A stretch of DNA of 64,000 nt. Origin: JALZHR01 sp036388475. Its GTDB lineage: Bacteria; Acidobacteriota; Blastocatellia; Pyrinomonadales; Pyrinomonadaceae. The stretch covers positions 100,806 through 164,805 of the forward strand of contig DASVRT010000095.1 of the NCBI GenBank assembly GCA_036388475.1. Direction: 5' to 3'. The notes below the pieces were generated by a model, which was not told the origin of the DNA, made no database searches, and worked only from the letters and a program-made list of their open reading frames with translations. The stretch's first letter is position 1; every line of letters starts with the position of its first letter. A program made the translations under genes and the position numbers. Below are positions 57,266-64,000 of this stretch, piece after piece.

Positions 57266-58872
57266 TGGAAGCTTTACAGGAAATTTTCAGAAATCTGTGG
57301 GTACAGATTACATTGCTGCTTATTTTTGCCACCGTTCACGGCTATCTCGGCGCGTGGCTCGCCGTGCGGATGCTTTTTCGCCCGCGCAACCCTGTAAAAT
57401 TGCTCGGTCTGACGATTTTTCCGCAGGGAATGATTCCGCGCCACCGCGAGCGATTGGCAAGCGCCATCGGAAAAGCCGTCGGCGAAGAGCTGGTTTCGCA
57501 GGAAACGGTTCTGGACGAGCTTTTCGAGAAAGATTTTCTGCGCAAAAAAATTCAATCGGTCGTCGATTCTTACACCGACGATATCCTCTCGCAGACGTAT
57601 CCGTCGCTGATTGAGGCTCTGCCGTCAAACCTGCGCGAGCCGGTGCTGGATGCGATTTCTTCGCTGCAATTGAAAATCGGCGATTATGTCGGCGGCGTTT
57701 TGAAAAGCGAGGAAACGCTCGAATCGATTCATAAATTTGTCGAGCGCCGTGTCGATGAGGTTTTATCTAAAAGAGTTTCGGAAACGATTGACGAGGAAAC
57801 CTTTCATAAAATTCTGAATTTTCTGGAAACCCGCGTGCGCTCAATCGTCAAAGAGCCTGTTTTCGAGCAGAAAATCCGCGATTTTATCAATAAACAGGTT
57901 GACGGCTTGATGAATACGAACATTTCGCTGGGCGAAATGGTCACTGAAGACGCCGTCGGACTTTTAAAGGAAAAAGCGAGCGAGCAGATTAATCCGATTG
58001 TCCATCAGTTAGCTGAGTTGGCTACCGCCGAGCGAACGCGCAATCAAATCGGGTCGTTGATAAAACGCGAAGTTCACGCCTATTACGAAAATCTGCCGTT
58101 TTTCAAAAAGATTTTTGTCTCGCGCGAAAATCTTTTAAAAGAAGTCGATGATTTGGTCAATGAAAATCTGCCGAAACGCATCGAAGAAACCTTGCGCGGC
58201 GATTTTTTCGCGCAGGAAGCGCAAAGTTTTCTCGACAAAACAATCGGCAACGCGATGTCGCGCCCGCTTCCGGAAGTCATCGGCAAAATCGCGCCCGAAC
58301 AGCTCGAACGCTTGAAATCGCAGATTATCAAAGGCGTTCTTTCCGTTTTGCAGGGCGAAGAAATGCAGAATTCGATTTCCGCTTATCTGACCGACACGCT
58401 GCACAAAATCCGCCCGCACAGCATCGACGCGATTTTGCAGACGATTCATCCGCAAGCCGAAGACAAGCTCAAAAATATGCTTTCCAAAGGCTTGCTCGGC
58501 GTTTTGAACCGCGATGAAACGTCAAACATCATCAACTCGGTTTTGTCACGGCAAATCGAGCGCCTGATTTCCGCGCCAATCGGCAGGCTTTCCGACCACG
58601 TTTCCGAAGAACAGGTTCGCAACGCCGGAAAATCGCTGACCGAAACGATTATCGCCGCCGCGCGCGAAAAACTGCCGCAGGTGATACAGGAATTCGACAT
58701 CGGCAACGTCGTGCGCGAAAAAATTAATAATTATCCCGTCGAAAAACTCGAAAATCTCGTGCTTTCGGTGGCGAAAGAGCATTTGCGAACCATCGAGCTT
58801 TTCGGCGCGCTGTTCGGATTGCTCATCGGCATCGCGCAGGCGATTCAGTTTTATTTCTACGCGGCGAAATAA
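57265..58872 (+). CDS. DUF445 family membrane protein
   Basis: Encodes 535 aa. A hydrophobic N-terminus (WVQITLLLIFATVHGYLGAW) leads to the family start AVRMLFRPRNPVKLLGLTIF, QGMIPRHRERLASAIGKAVG, then a long helical part made of similar segments (LPEVIGKIAPEQLERLK and others), and a C-terminal helix (FGALFGLLIGIAQAIQFYF). This is DUF445 (YheB/YjiN-like); both ends in the membrane and a helical periplasmic or cytosolic middle. Function unknown. Translationally coupled to the 127-aa gene. Confidence 0.88.
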   Translation: MEALQEIFRNLWVQITLLLIFATVHGYLGAWLAVRMLFRPRNPVKLLGLTIFPQGMIPRHRERLASAIGKAVGEELVSQETVLDELFEKDFLRKKIQSVVDSYTDDILSQTYPSLIEALPSNLREPVLDAISSLQLKIGDYVGGVLKSEETLESIHKFVERRVDEVLSKRVSETIDEETFHKILNFLETRVRSIVKEPVFEQKIRDFINKQVDGLMNTNISLGEMVTEDAVGLLKEKASEQINPIVHQLAELATAERTRNQIGSLIKREVHAYYENLPFFKKIFVSRENLLKEVDDLVNENLPKRIEETLRGDFFAQEAQSFLDKTIGNAMSRPLPEVIGKIAPEQLERLKSQIIKGVLSVLQGEEMQNSISAYLTDTLHKIRPHSIDAILQTIHPQAEDKLKNMLSKGLLGVLNRDETSNIINSVLSRQIERLISAPIGRLSDHVSEEQVRNAGKSLTETIIAAAREKLPQVIQEFDIGNVVREKINNYPVEKLENLVLSVAKEHLRTIELFGALFGLLIGIAQAIQFYFYAAK

Positions 58873-58948
58873 ACTTTGAACTTTTCCTGAAAACCATTCG
58901 TTTTCCAGAGAGACGATTCGTCATTCAATCATTTTCCTGGAGAATAAT

Positions 58949-59644
58949 ATGAGAAAAGTAAAAATCATCGTTTTCATAATCGCATTACTAGCCGGACTGA
59001 CGTTTGCCAAGATGTTCGCATTTTCTTTCGGTTTTAATATGCCGAGCATCAACGTCTTTTCAAAAGTCAAAGGCTCAGGCAACATCCAAATCGAAAAAAG
59101 AGACGCTTCCGATTTCACGAGCGTAAAAACCGGCGGGGCGATAACCGTCGATATCGTGGCGCAGAGAGATTTCAGCGTCGAAGTCGAAGCCGACGACAAT
59201 CTGCTCGAACATATCAAAACCGAGGTCAAAGGCGATACTTTAAAAATTTACACGGAAGGCAGCATCTCGACCAGAAATCCGATTCGGGTCCGTATTGCGA
59301 TGCCGCAAATCGAATCCTTAGACGTTTCCGGCGCTTCAACCGGAACTTTAACCAACGTTAAAAACGAAACTCTGACGCTCGACGCCAGCGGCGCATCGAA
59401 AATCAAAATCGACGGCGAAGTAAAAGAATTAATCGTCGATTTGAGCGGCGCGAGCCGACTGGACGCGGAAAATCTGAAAGCGGAAAACGTGACGGTTGAC
59501 GCGAACGGCGCGAGCAGCGCGACGGTTGCAGTTTTGAATGACCTTAACGCCGACGCTTCCGGCGCAAGCACTATTCGCTACGCGGGCGAGCCGAAAAACG
59601 TGAAAAAGAATTCTTCGGGCGCAAGTTCGGTCAAGCAAAAATAG
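58949..59644 (+). CDS. Head GIN domain (DUF2807) auto-transporter-like secreted protein
   Basis: Encodes 231 aa with an N-terminal signal/anchor (about 7-25). The mature part is a DUF2807 beta-helix: FTSVKTGGAITVDIVAQRDF, then repeated SGAS-type turns (LDVSGAST, LDASGASK, VDLSGASR, VDANGASS, ADASGAST). Found in envelope proteins of Bacteroidota and Acidobacteriota; function unknown. AGGAGAATAAT precedes the ATG, and an intrinsic terminator follows. Confidence 0.9.
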   Translation: MRKVKIIVFIIALLAGLTFAKMFAFSFGFNMPSINVFSKVKGSGNIQIEKRDASDFTSVKTGGAITVDIVAQRDFSVEVEADDNLLEHIKTEVKGDTLKIYTEGSISTRNPIRVRIAMPQIESLDVSGASTGTLTNVKNETLTLDASGASKIKIDGEVKELIVDLSGASRLDAENLKAENVTVDANGASSATVAVLNDLNADASGASTIRYAGEPKNVKKNSSGASSVKQK

Positions 59645-59670
59645 TTTTTCGGGAATCTTTTTCGAGGAGA

Positions 59671-59702
59671 AGCAGGATTGATTGTCAGTCCTGCTTTTTA
59701 AT
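59671..59702 (+). terminator. Rho-independent terminator after the DUF2807 gene
   Basis: AGCAGGATTGA (59671-59681) pairs with TCAGTCCTGCT (59685-59695) with one G-T pair and is followed by TTTT-AATTT. A standard plus-strand terminator. Confidence 0.88.
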
Positions 59703-59796
59703 TTAACAAAAGGGCGGAAACACGGGCGGTGACGAAGCGTGTTCTTTAACTTGAACGATACGCTCCGTCGCGTTCGCGTTCTGTCCTTTCGATGTT

Positions 59797-60225
59797 TTAC
59801 GTTTCGACGGCTTTCGTCTTGATTCCGGTCAGTCTGCTTTCGGAATCAAGCCCGACGACGTAAATATCAATCTCGATGCGCCCGACTTTGTAAACTTTCA
59901 AGTCTTTGAGATTTCTCTCAAGTAATTCTTTAAGTCGGACAAATTTCGCCGCCGTCCGTTTTTCTTCCTCGCCGAACCAATCCTGAATTTTTGTCAGACG
60001 CGTAAAAAAATCCGTAAAATCTCTTTCTTCCACCGTTGCTTCGGGTTTGTTTCCGGTCTGGCTCAAAAGATTTTCTTTGGTCACGGCGTCGGCTTTCGCG
60101 CCGGCAAAGGGGAAAATTTCCGCGTCCGTCTCGCTGATGTAATATAAACCTTCCGATAATTTTTGAATCTGTTTAGCTAATTGGTCGGCAGGCGAAGATT
60201 CTGTTGATTTCTTTTTTTTCGGCAT
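59797..60225 (-). CDS. Nuclease A inhibitor (NuiA)-like protein
   Basis: Encodes 142 aa. From residue about 18: KLSEGLYYISETDAEIFPF, FTDFFTRLTKIQDWFG, VRLKELLERNLKDLKVYKVG, IEIDIYVVGLDSESRL and the end GIKTKAVET fit the NuiA family (PF07924), whose founder in Anabaena inhibits the sugar-nonspecific nuclease NucA. The N-terminus is Lys-rich and flexible. No NucA-like gene is visible in the window, so the partner is unknown. It is the last gene before oriC on the left side. Confidence 0.83.
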   Translation of the reverse strand: MPKKKKSTESSPADQLAKQIQKLSEGLYYISETDAEIFPFAGAKADAVTKENLLSQTGNKPEATVEERDFTDFFTRLTKIQDWFGEEEKRTAAKFVRLKELLERNLKDLKVYKVGRIEIDIYVVGLDSESRLTGIKTKAVET

Positions 60226-60647
60226 AATTTTTAGCTATAAACTGCCAGCGAAACAAGTCTAACACATACGACAAATCTGCCAAATCCCTTATAAAAAAAG
60301 GCTTTTTCCGCCAAAATTCTTTTTTCAAAAAACCTGTGGATTTCTTCTTGCATTTGCCCTTTTTTTGTGTTAGTCTTGCAACCGTTTCACAATGATTTGG
60401 CTCTTGTAAGTGATTGAAAACAAATAAGTTAAGGTTTTGCATTAGCTTTTAAGCACCTTTCCACAAGCCTGTGGAAAACCCTGTGGAAAACTTAATAAAA
60501 TATGCCTTTAACAACGTTCAATCGTATATTTTTGAAAGGTTTATTAGAAGTTTCCCAAATTAGTTTTACAAAAAGTTTTTCCCGGTAAACTGCTTAAAAG
60601 TTTCGCCGCTAATTTAACAAATTTTTCGCTTGTCGCGGAGAAAAGAT
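60226..60647 (+). promoter_or_regulatory. dnaA upstream region with DnaA-box cluster
   Basis: Within 422 gene-free bases are DnaA-box-like sites TGTGGATTT (60335-60343), CTTTCCACA (60457-60465), TGTGGAAAA (60470-60478) and TGTGGAAAA (60482-60490). This suggests autoregulation of dnaA and a second origin subregion, as in bipartite origins. GGAG 7 bases before ATG 60648 serves dnaA. Confidence 0.75.
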
Positions 60648-62093
60648 ATGAACATTTCGACAGAACAAAATACAAACGTTTGGAATAGCATTCTTCAATC
60701 GGTAGAGAAACGTCTGAACCGGCAAATTTTTGACGCCTGGTTTCGTCCTATCCAGTTTGAAGGATTCGACGCGCAGGAAAAAGTCCTGCGCCTGCGCGCG
60801 AGCCAGGTGAATAAAGACTGGGTCAGCACGTATTATTCGGACGTCATAAAACAGACTCTGCACGAGCTGAATCTGGTGAACTATCGTCTCGATTGGGAAG
60901 TCGAGGAAACGAAAATGCCCGAAGAAAATTTTCTCGAAGACGACGCGGATTTCTTTTTTGAAAAACAGACGACACAAAACAATTCAAATAATTTTAATTC
61001 TTTAGAAAAGACCCGACCCGAAGCTCTGCCGAAACAGAACACGACGAACTTCGTTGACATCGAACCGATTGAAAATTCTCTGAACCAGAAATATTCGTTT
61101 GGAACGTTTGTCGTCGGTTCCTGCAATCAGTTTGCACACGCCGCCAGTTTGGGCGCCGCCGATGCGCCGGGCAAAACCTATAATCCTTTATATATATACG
61201 GCGGCGTCGGGCTGGGCAAAACGCACCTGATGCACGCCATCGGTCATTCGATAAAAGAGAGTAACCGTCATTTGCGCGTCGCCTATATCTCGGCGGAAAA
61301 ATTTATGAACGAATTGATTAACGCGATTCGTTACGACAAAACGCAGACTTTCCGCGATAAATATCGTTCGATGGATGTTTTGTTAATGGACGACGTGCAG
61401 TTTATGGCGGGCAAGGAACGCACGCAGGAAGAATTTTTTCACACGTTCAACGCGCTGCATAACGACCAGAAACAAATCGTCATCACTTCGGACTGCCCGC
61501 CGCGCGAAATTCCGACTTTGGAAGAACGCCTGCATTCGCGTTTTGAATGGGGCTTGATTGCCGACATCGAACCGCCGGATTTGGAAACGAAAGTCGCCAT
61601 TCTGAAACGCAAAGCGGATTTGGACGGCGTCAGCCTGCCCGACGACGTAGCATTTTTCATCGCCGGAAAAGTCAAAAGCAACATTCGCGAGCTGGAAGGC
61701 TCACTCGTTCGTCTGGTCGCCATTTCTTCTTTACGCGGAATGCCGATTTCCAAGATGCTCGCGCAGGACGCGATTCGCAATCTGGTGGACCACGAATCGC
61801 CGGAAGGATTGTCGATGGACAGAATCTCGAAAGCGGTCGCGTCACACTATAAGTTAACGGTCGAGGAATTGAAATCGAAAAACAATTCGCGCCAGATTGC
61901 CGTGCCGCGACAGGTAGCGATGTATCTGTGCAAGCGCCTGACGAAACACAGCTTTCCCGAAATCGGTCGCGACTTCGGCGGCAAGCATCACACGACCGTG
62001 ATGCACTCGGTCGAGAAGATTGACTCGTTAATTAAGGAAGATAGAAATTTCCACAGGGTCGTCAGCGATCTTATAGATAATCTTTGCAGTTAA
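60648..62093 (+). CDS. dnaA: Chromosomal replication initiator DnaA
   Basis: Encodes 481 aa from ATG 60648; the TTG at 60630 is less likely. Domain I (about 1-80, with IFDAWFRPIQFEGFD), a short variable domain II, AAA+ domain with Walker A GGVGLGKTHLMHAIG and Walker B VLLMDDVQFMAGKERTQEEF, and domain IV with FGGKHHTTVMHSVEKI, the DnaA signature for box binding. It melts oriC at the DnaA-trio side. The genes to the right (dnaN) and left follow the usual origin order. Confidence 0.98.
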   Translation: MNISTEQNTNVWNSILQSVEKRLNRQIFDAWFRPIQFEGFDAQEKVLRLRASQVNKDWVSTYYSDVIKQTLHELNLVNYRLDWEVEETKMPEENFLEDDADFFFEKQTTQNNSNNFNSLEKTRPEALPKQNTTNFVDIEPIENSLNQKYSFGTFVVGSCNQFAHAASLGAADAPGKTYNPLYIYGGVGLGKTHLMHAIGHSIKESNRHLRVAYISAEKFMNELINAIRYDKTQTFRDKYRSMDVLLMDDVQFMAGKERTQEEFFHTFNALHNDQKQIVITSDCPPREIPTLEERLHSRFEWGLIADIEPPDLETKVAILKRKADLDGVSLPDDVAFFIAGKVKSNIRELEGSLVRLVAISSLRGMPISKMLAQDAIRNLVDHESPEGLSMDRISKAVASHYKLTVEELKSKNNSRQIAVPRQVAMYLCKRLTKHSFPEIGRDFGGKHHTTVMHSVEKIDSLIKEDRNFHRVVSDLIDNLCS

Positions 62094-62470
62094 TTAAAAC
62101 TGCTTTAACCGGAAAGAGTGGAATTATTTCCACAAGGACGAATTTTAGCGAAACCGTTTATATAGTTTAGCGACAATACTTAAACAAAGTTTTCCACATT
62201 TCCACAGGCTGTTGAAAAAATGCCCTGTGGAAATCGGTGGAAAACTTGTCGTGTCGTCATTTTTTTCCACAGGCAACGGGTTTTCCACAGAGTTTTCCAC
62301 ACCGCCTGTGGAAAGATAAAGTTAACTATTTCAGCAGTAAAGTCGGTTTTCCACTTTTCCACAGCTACTACTACTAATACTAAGAAATATATATAAGTTT
62401 TAATGTATTAGAAATAGTAAAAGGCGTGTGATTTATAAAGGTTAAACTTTAGGTTTTCACAAAAATGAAA
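62094..62470. other. Replication origin oriC: DnaA boxes, DnaA-trio and AT-rich unwinding region
   Basis: At least nine TTTTCCACA-type boxes on both strands: 62127-62134, 62190-62198, 62198-62206, 62226-62234 (-), 62263-62271, 62281-62289, 62293-62301, 62307-62315 (-), 62355-62363. Directly after the last box comes CTACTACTACTAATACTAAG (62365-62384), on the other strand a run of TAG/TAA triplets like a DnaA-trio, then an AT-rich run (62385-62450). This order, box, trio, AT-rich, matches the B. subtilis unwinding element. Confidence 0.9.
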
Positions 62471-62586
62471 CACTGGATTATTAGCAGTTTCTAATTTGTA
62501 GAAGTATCGAATTAGCCATAGAATGTCTGAAACAATCCTATCAGACGGTTTTCAAAAATACAGAAAAAGCAGCAGGAGTTTTATAT
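62471..62586. other. dnaA-dnaN intergenic remainder
   Basis: About 116 bases between the origin core and dnaN with no gene; holds the dnaN ribosome-binding site GGAG 8 bases before the ATG. No clear -35/-10 pair found. Confidence 0.5.
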
Positions 62587-63759
62587 ATGGAATTTGTCAT
62601 CAAGCAAGGCGCTTTAAAAGATGAGCTCGGATTTGTGCAAGGCATCGTCGAGAAGAAAACGACGATTCCGGTTTTATCGAATATCTTAATCGAGTCGGTC
62701 GGCGACGGAACGATTCGCATCGTCGGTACGGATTTGGACACGACGATTCGGTGCGAGGCGGCAGCCGAAATCAAACAAGCCGGAGCGATGTGCATCCAGG
62801 CGCGGAAGCTTTTCGACATCGTGCGCCTTTTGCCGGACGCGGACGTGCACTTTAAAAAAGAAGAAAACGAATGGGTCAAAGTCACCTGCGCGAAATCGAA
62901 TTTCCGGCTCGCGGGCGTCTCAAAGGAAAACTTTCCCGAAGTTCCCAACTTCAAAAGCGCGCCGCTCAAGCTTTCCGCCAAAGTCTTCAACCAGTTTATT
63001 CATCTGACGGGATTCGCCATTACGCAGGAGCAATCGCGCTTCACTCTGTCGGGCGCAAAATTTATGGTCGGCGACGGCGCGATTAAAATGGTGACGACCG
63101 ACGGGCACCGGCTCGCCTATATCGAAAAGAAGGAAACGCTCGAAGGCTCGATGGACGCTCTGATTCCGAAAAAAGCTCTGAACGAACTCGTCAAAATCGC
63201 CCGCGACGATTCGGGCGACATCAGCTTCGGCGAAGACACGAATCACATCTATTTCGAAGTTGGCGGACGCCTTCTCATCACGCGCAAGCTGACCGGCACT
63301 TTTCCGAATTATGAGATGGTCATTCCGAAAAACAACGACAAGACCGTCACCTTCGACGCCGAAGAAATGAAATCGGCGATTCGACGCGTTTCCCTGATGG
63401 CAGACGAACGCACGCGCTCGGTGAAACTGACCATCCGCGATAACGAAATCGAAATCGGCGCGCAAAGCTCCGAGGAAGGTGAGGCAAACGAAGCCATCGC
63501 CGCCGAATACACCGGCGAAGAAGTCCAAATCGGCTTCAACTCGCAATACGTGCAGGATTTTCTCAACGTCATCGGCTCCAACGAATCCGAAGCCTCTGCC
63601 AGCGAACAGGAAACCGAAGGCGACAAAGTAAAAGTCAAAGAAGGCAACCGCGGACGCATTGCCTTCGAGTTCAAAGACGGCAACGCCCAAACCATGATGC
63701 GCCTCGCCGACGACAGCGGCTACGACTACAAATACATCGTGATGCCGTTAAGGATATGA
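62587..63759 (+). CDS. dnaN: DNA polymerase III beta subunit (sliding clamp)
   Basis: Encodes 390 aa, a little longer than the common 366-380. N-terminal MEFVIKQGALKDELGFVQGI, TTIPVLSNILIESVGDGTI and the three clamp domains; in the last, SNESEASASEQETEGDKVKV is an acidic insertion of about 20 residues, and the end DDSGYDYKYIVMPLRI carries the M-P-x-R/K C-terminal signature. It forms the ring that tethers Pol III and other enzymes to DNA. Follows oriC as usual. Confidence 0.97.
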   Translation: MEFVIKQGALKDELGFVQGIVEKKTTIPVLSNILIESVGDGTIRIVGTDLDTTIRCEAAAEIKQAGAMCIQARKLFDIVRLLPDADVHFKKEENEWVKVTCAKSNFRLAGVSKENFPEVPNFKSAPLKLSAKVFNQFIHLTGFAITQEQSRFTLSGAKFMVGDGAIKMVTTDGHRLAYIEKKETLEGSMDALIPKKALNELVKIARDDSGDISFGEDTNHIYFEVGGRLLITRKLTGTFPNYEMVIPKNNDKTVTFDAEEMKSAIRRVSLMADERTRSVKLTIRDNEIEIGAQSSEEGEANEAIAAEYTGEEVQIGFNSQYVQDFLNVIGSNESEASASEQETEGDKVKVKEGNRGRIAFEFKDGNAQTMMRLADDSGYDYKYIVMPLRI

Positions 63760-63786
63760 TGAATAGTTAATATCTATATTACTGAC

Positions 63787-63820
63787 ATGCGGAATCGTTT
63801 TATGAAAAACGATTCCGCAT
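63787..63820. repeat. Perfect 15-bp hairpin after dnaN
   Basis: Arms 63787-63801 and 63806-63820 are exact complements with a 4-nt loop (ATGA). No T-run follows, so it is a strong hairpin of the kind that may still terminate or stabilise the dnaN message. Confidence 0.75.
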
Positions 63821-63942
63821 AAGGAAAAAGCCGCCGCGCCGCTTTCGAGTTTTTATATTTCAGGCAAAATAAAAAAATTATTGTATTAAAGGCTCTATTT
63901 CTGTATTCTGTTAAAAAGGTTTTAACAAGGAGGTTCCACGAT

Positions 63943-64000
63943 ATGCCCAAAACCATTTTAGTTGCCGAAGATTACGCCGACACGCGGAGGTTAATGAAGA
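63943..64000 (+). CDS. Response regulator receiver protein, start only (cut by window end)
   Basis: AAGGAGG (63928-63934) is followed by ATG 63943. The visible residues MPKTILVAEDYADTRRLMK match the first strand of a CheY-like receiver domain, where ED form the acidic pocket next to the phosphorylated Asp. The rest lies beyond the window, so output domain and partner kinase are unknown. Confidence 0.8.
   Translation, partial: MPKTILVAEDYADTRRLMK

Overview
The window reads as chromosomal DNA from a Gram-negative bacterium, most likely an acidobacterium of the Blastocatellia/Pyrinomonadaceae type. This is inference from gene content: a GWxTD-domain secreted protein, a VWFA-related-type fragment, a Lys/Ala-rich histone-like protein, a full Rod/Mre cell-wall system, and YidC and Tat for an inner membrane. 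The right end is the replication-origin neighbourhood. dnaA and dnaN face right and are separated by a cluster of DnaA boxes, a DnaA-trio-like run and an AT-rich stretch. To the left, on the minus strand, lies the classic origin block rpmH/rnpA-yidD-yidC-jag-mnmE-mnmG-parA-parB.

Layout. 0-13.6 kb: small heat-shock protein, Lon, then the rod-shape and peptidoglycan operon mreB-mreC-mreD-mrdA-rodA, a class A PBP and a FabF-like ketosynthase. 13.7-17.3 kb: an accessory segment with a TIR-2TM gene coupled to a membrane coiled-coil gene, a membrane metallophosphoesterase, and a 13-unit tandem array with an almost exact 20-bp period. 17.3-31 kb: threonine synthase, histone-like protein, Nudix/MBL fusion, a serine hydrolase beside a broken small gene, transketolase, an FGGY kinase, and a thyA-DUF2071-folA cluster. 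31-40.7 kb: methyltransferases, an unknown gene paired with a HEGRH zincin-like gene, a polyprenyl-phosphate-type glycosyltransferase, an AT-rich island (two small membrane proteins divergent from a 519-aa unknown) and asparagine synthetase. 40.7-45.7 kb: GNAT, GWxTD protein, Tat translocase, and selD carrying an in-frame TGA (selenocysteine) at its active site. 45.7-54 kb: the origin-flanking block. 54-60 kb: purM-purN, arylamine N-acetyltransferase, DUF445, a head-GIN protein and a NuiA-like nuclease inhibitor. 60.2-64 kb: oriC, dnaA, dnaN and the start of a response regulator.

The clearest unexplained structure is at DNA level. First, the 20-bp phased array between the metallophosphoesterase and thrC. 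Second, a family of intergenic inverted repeats whose arms are built from degenerate 7-nt units, with a different unit at each site; some intrude into coding or start regions. Other notable points are the Sec-encoding selD with a bSECIS-like hairpin, rpmH lying entirely inside the rnpA reading frame (as in Thermus), and a structured RNA or leader before mreB that shares a short motif with 6S RNA. No tRNA, rRNA, CRISPR array or insertion sequence was recognised.
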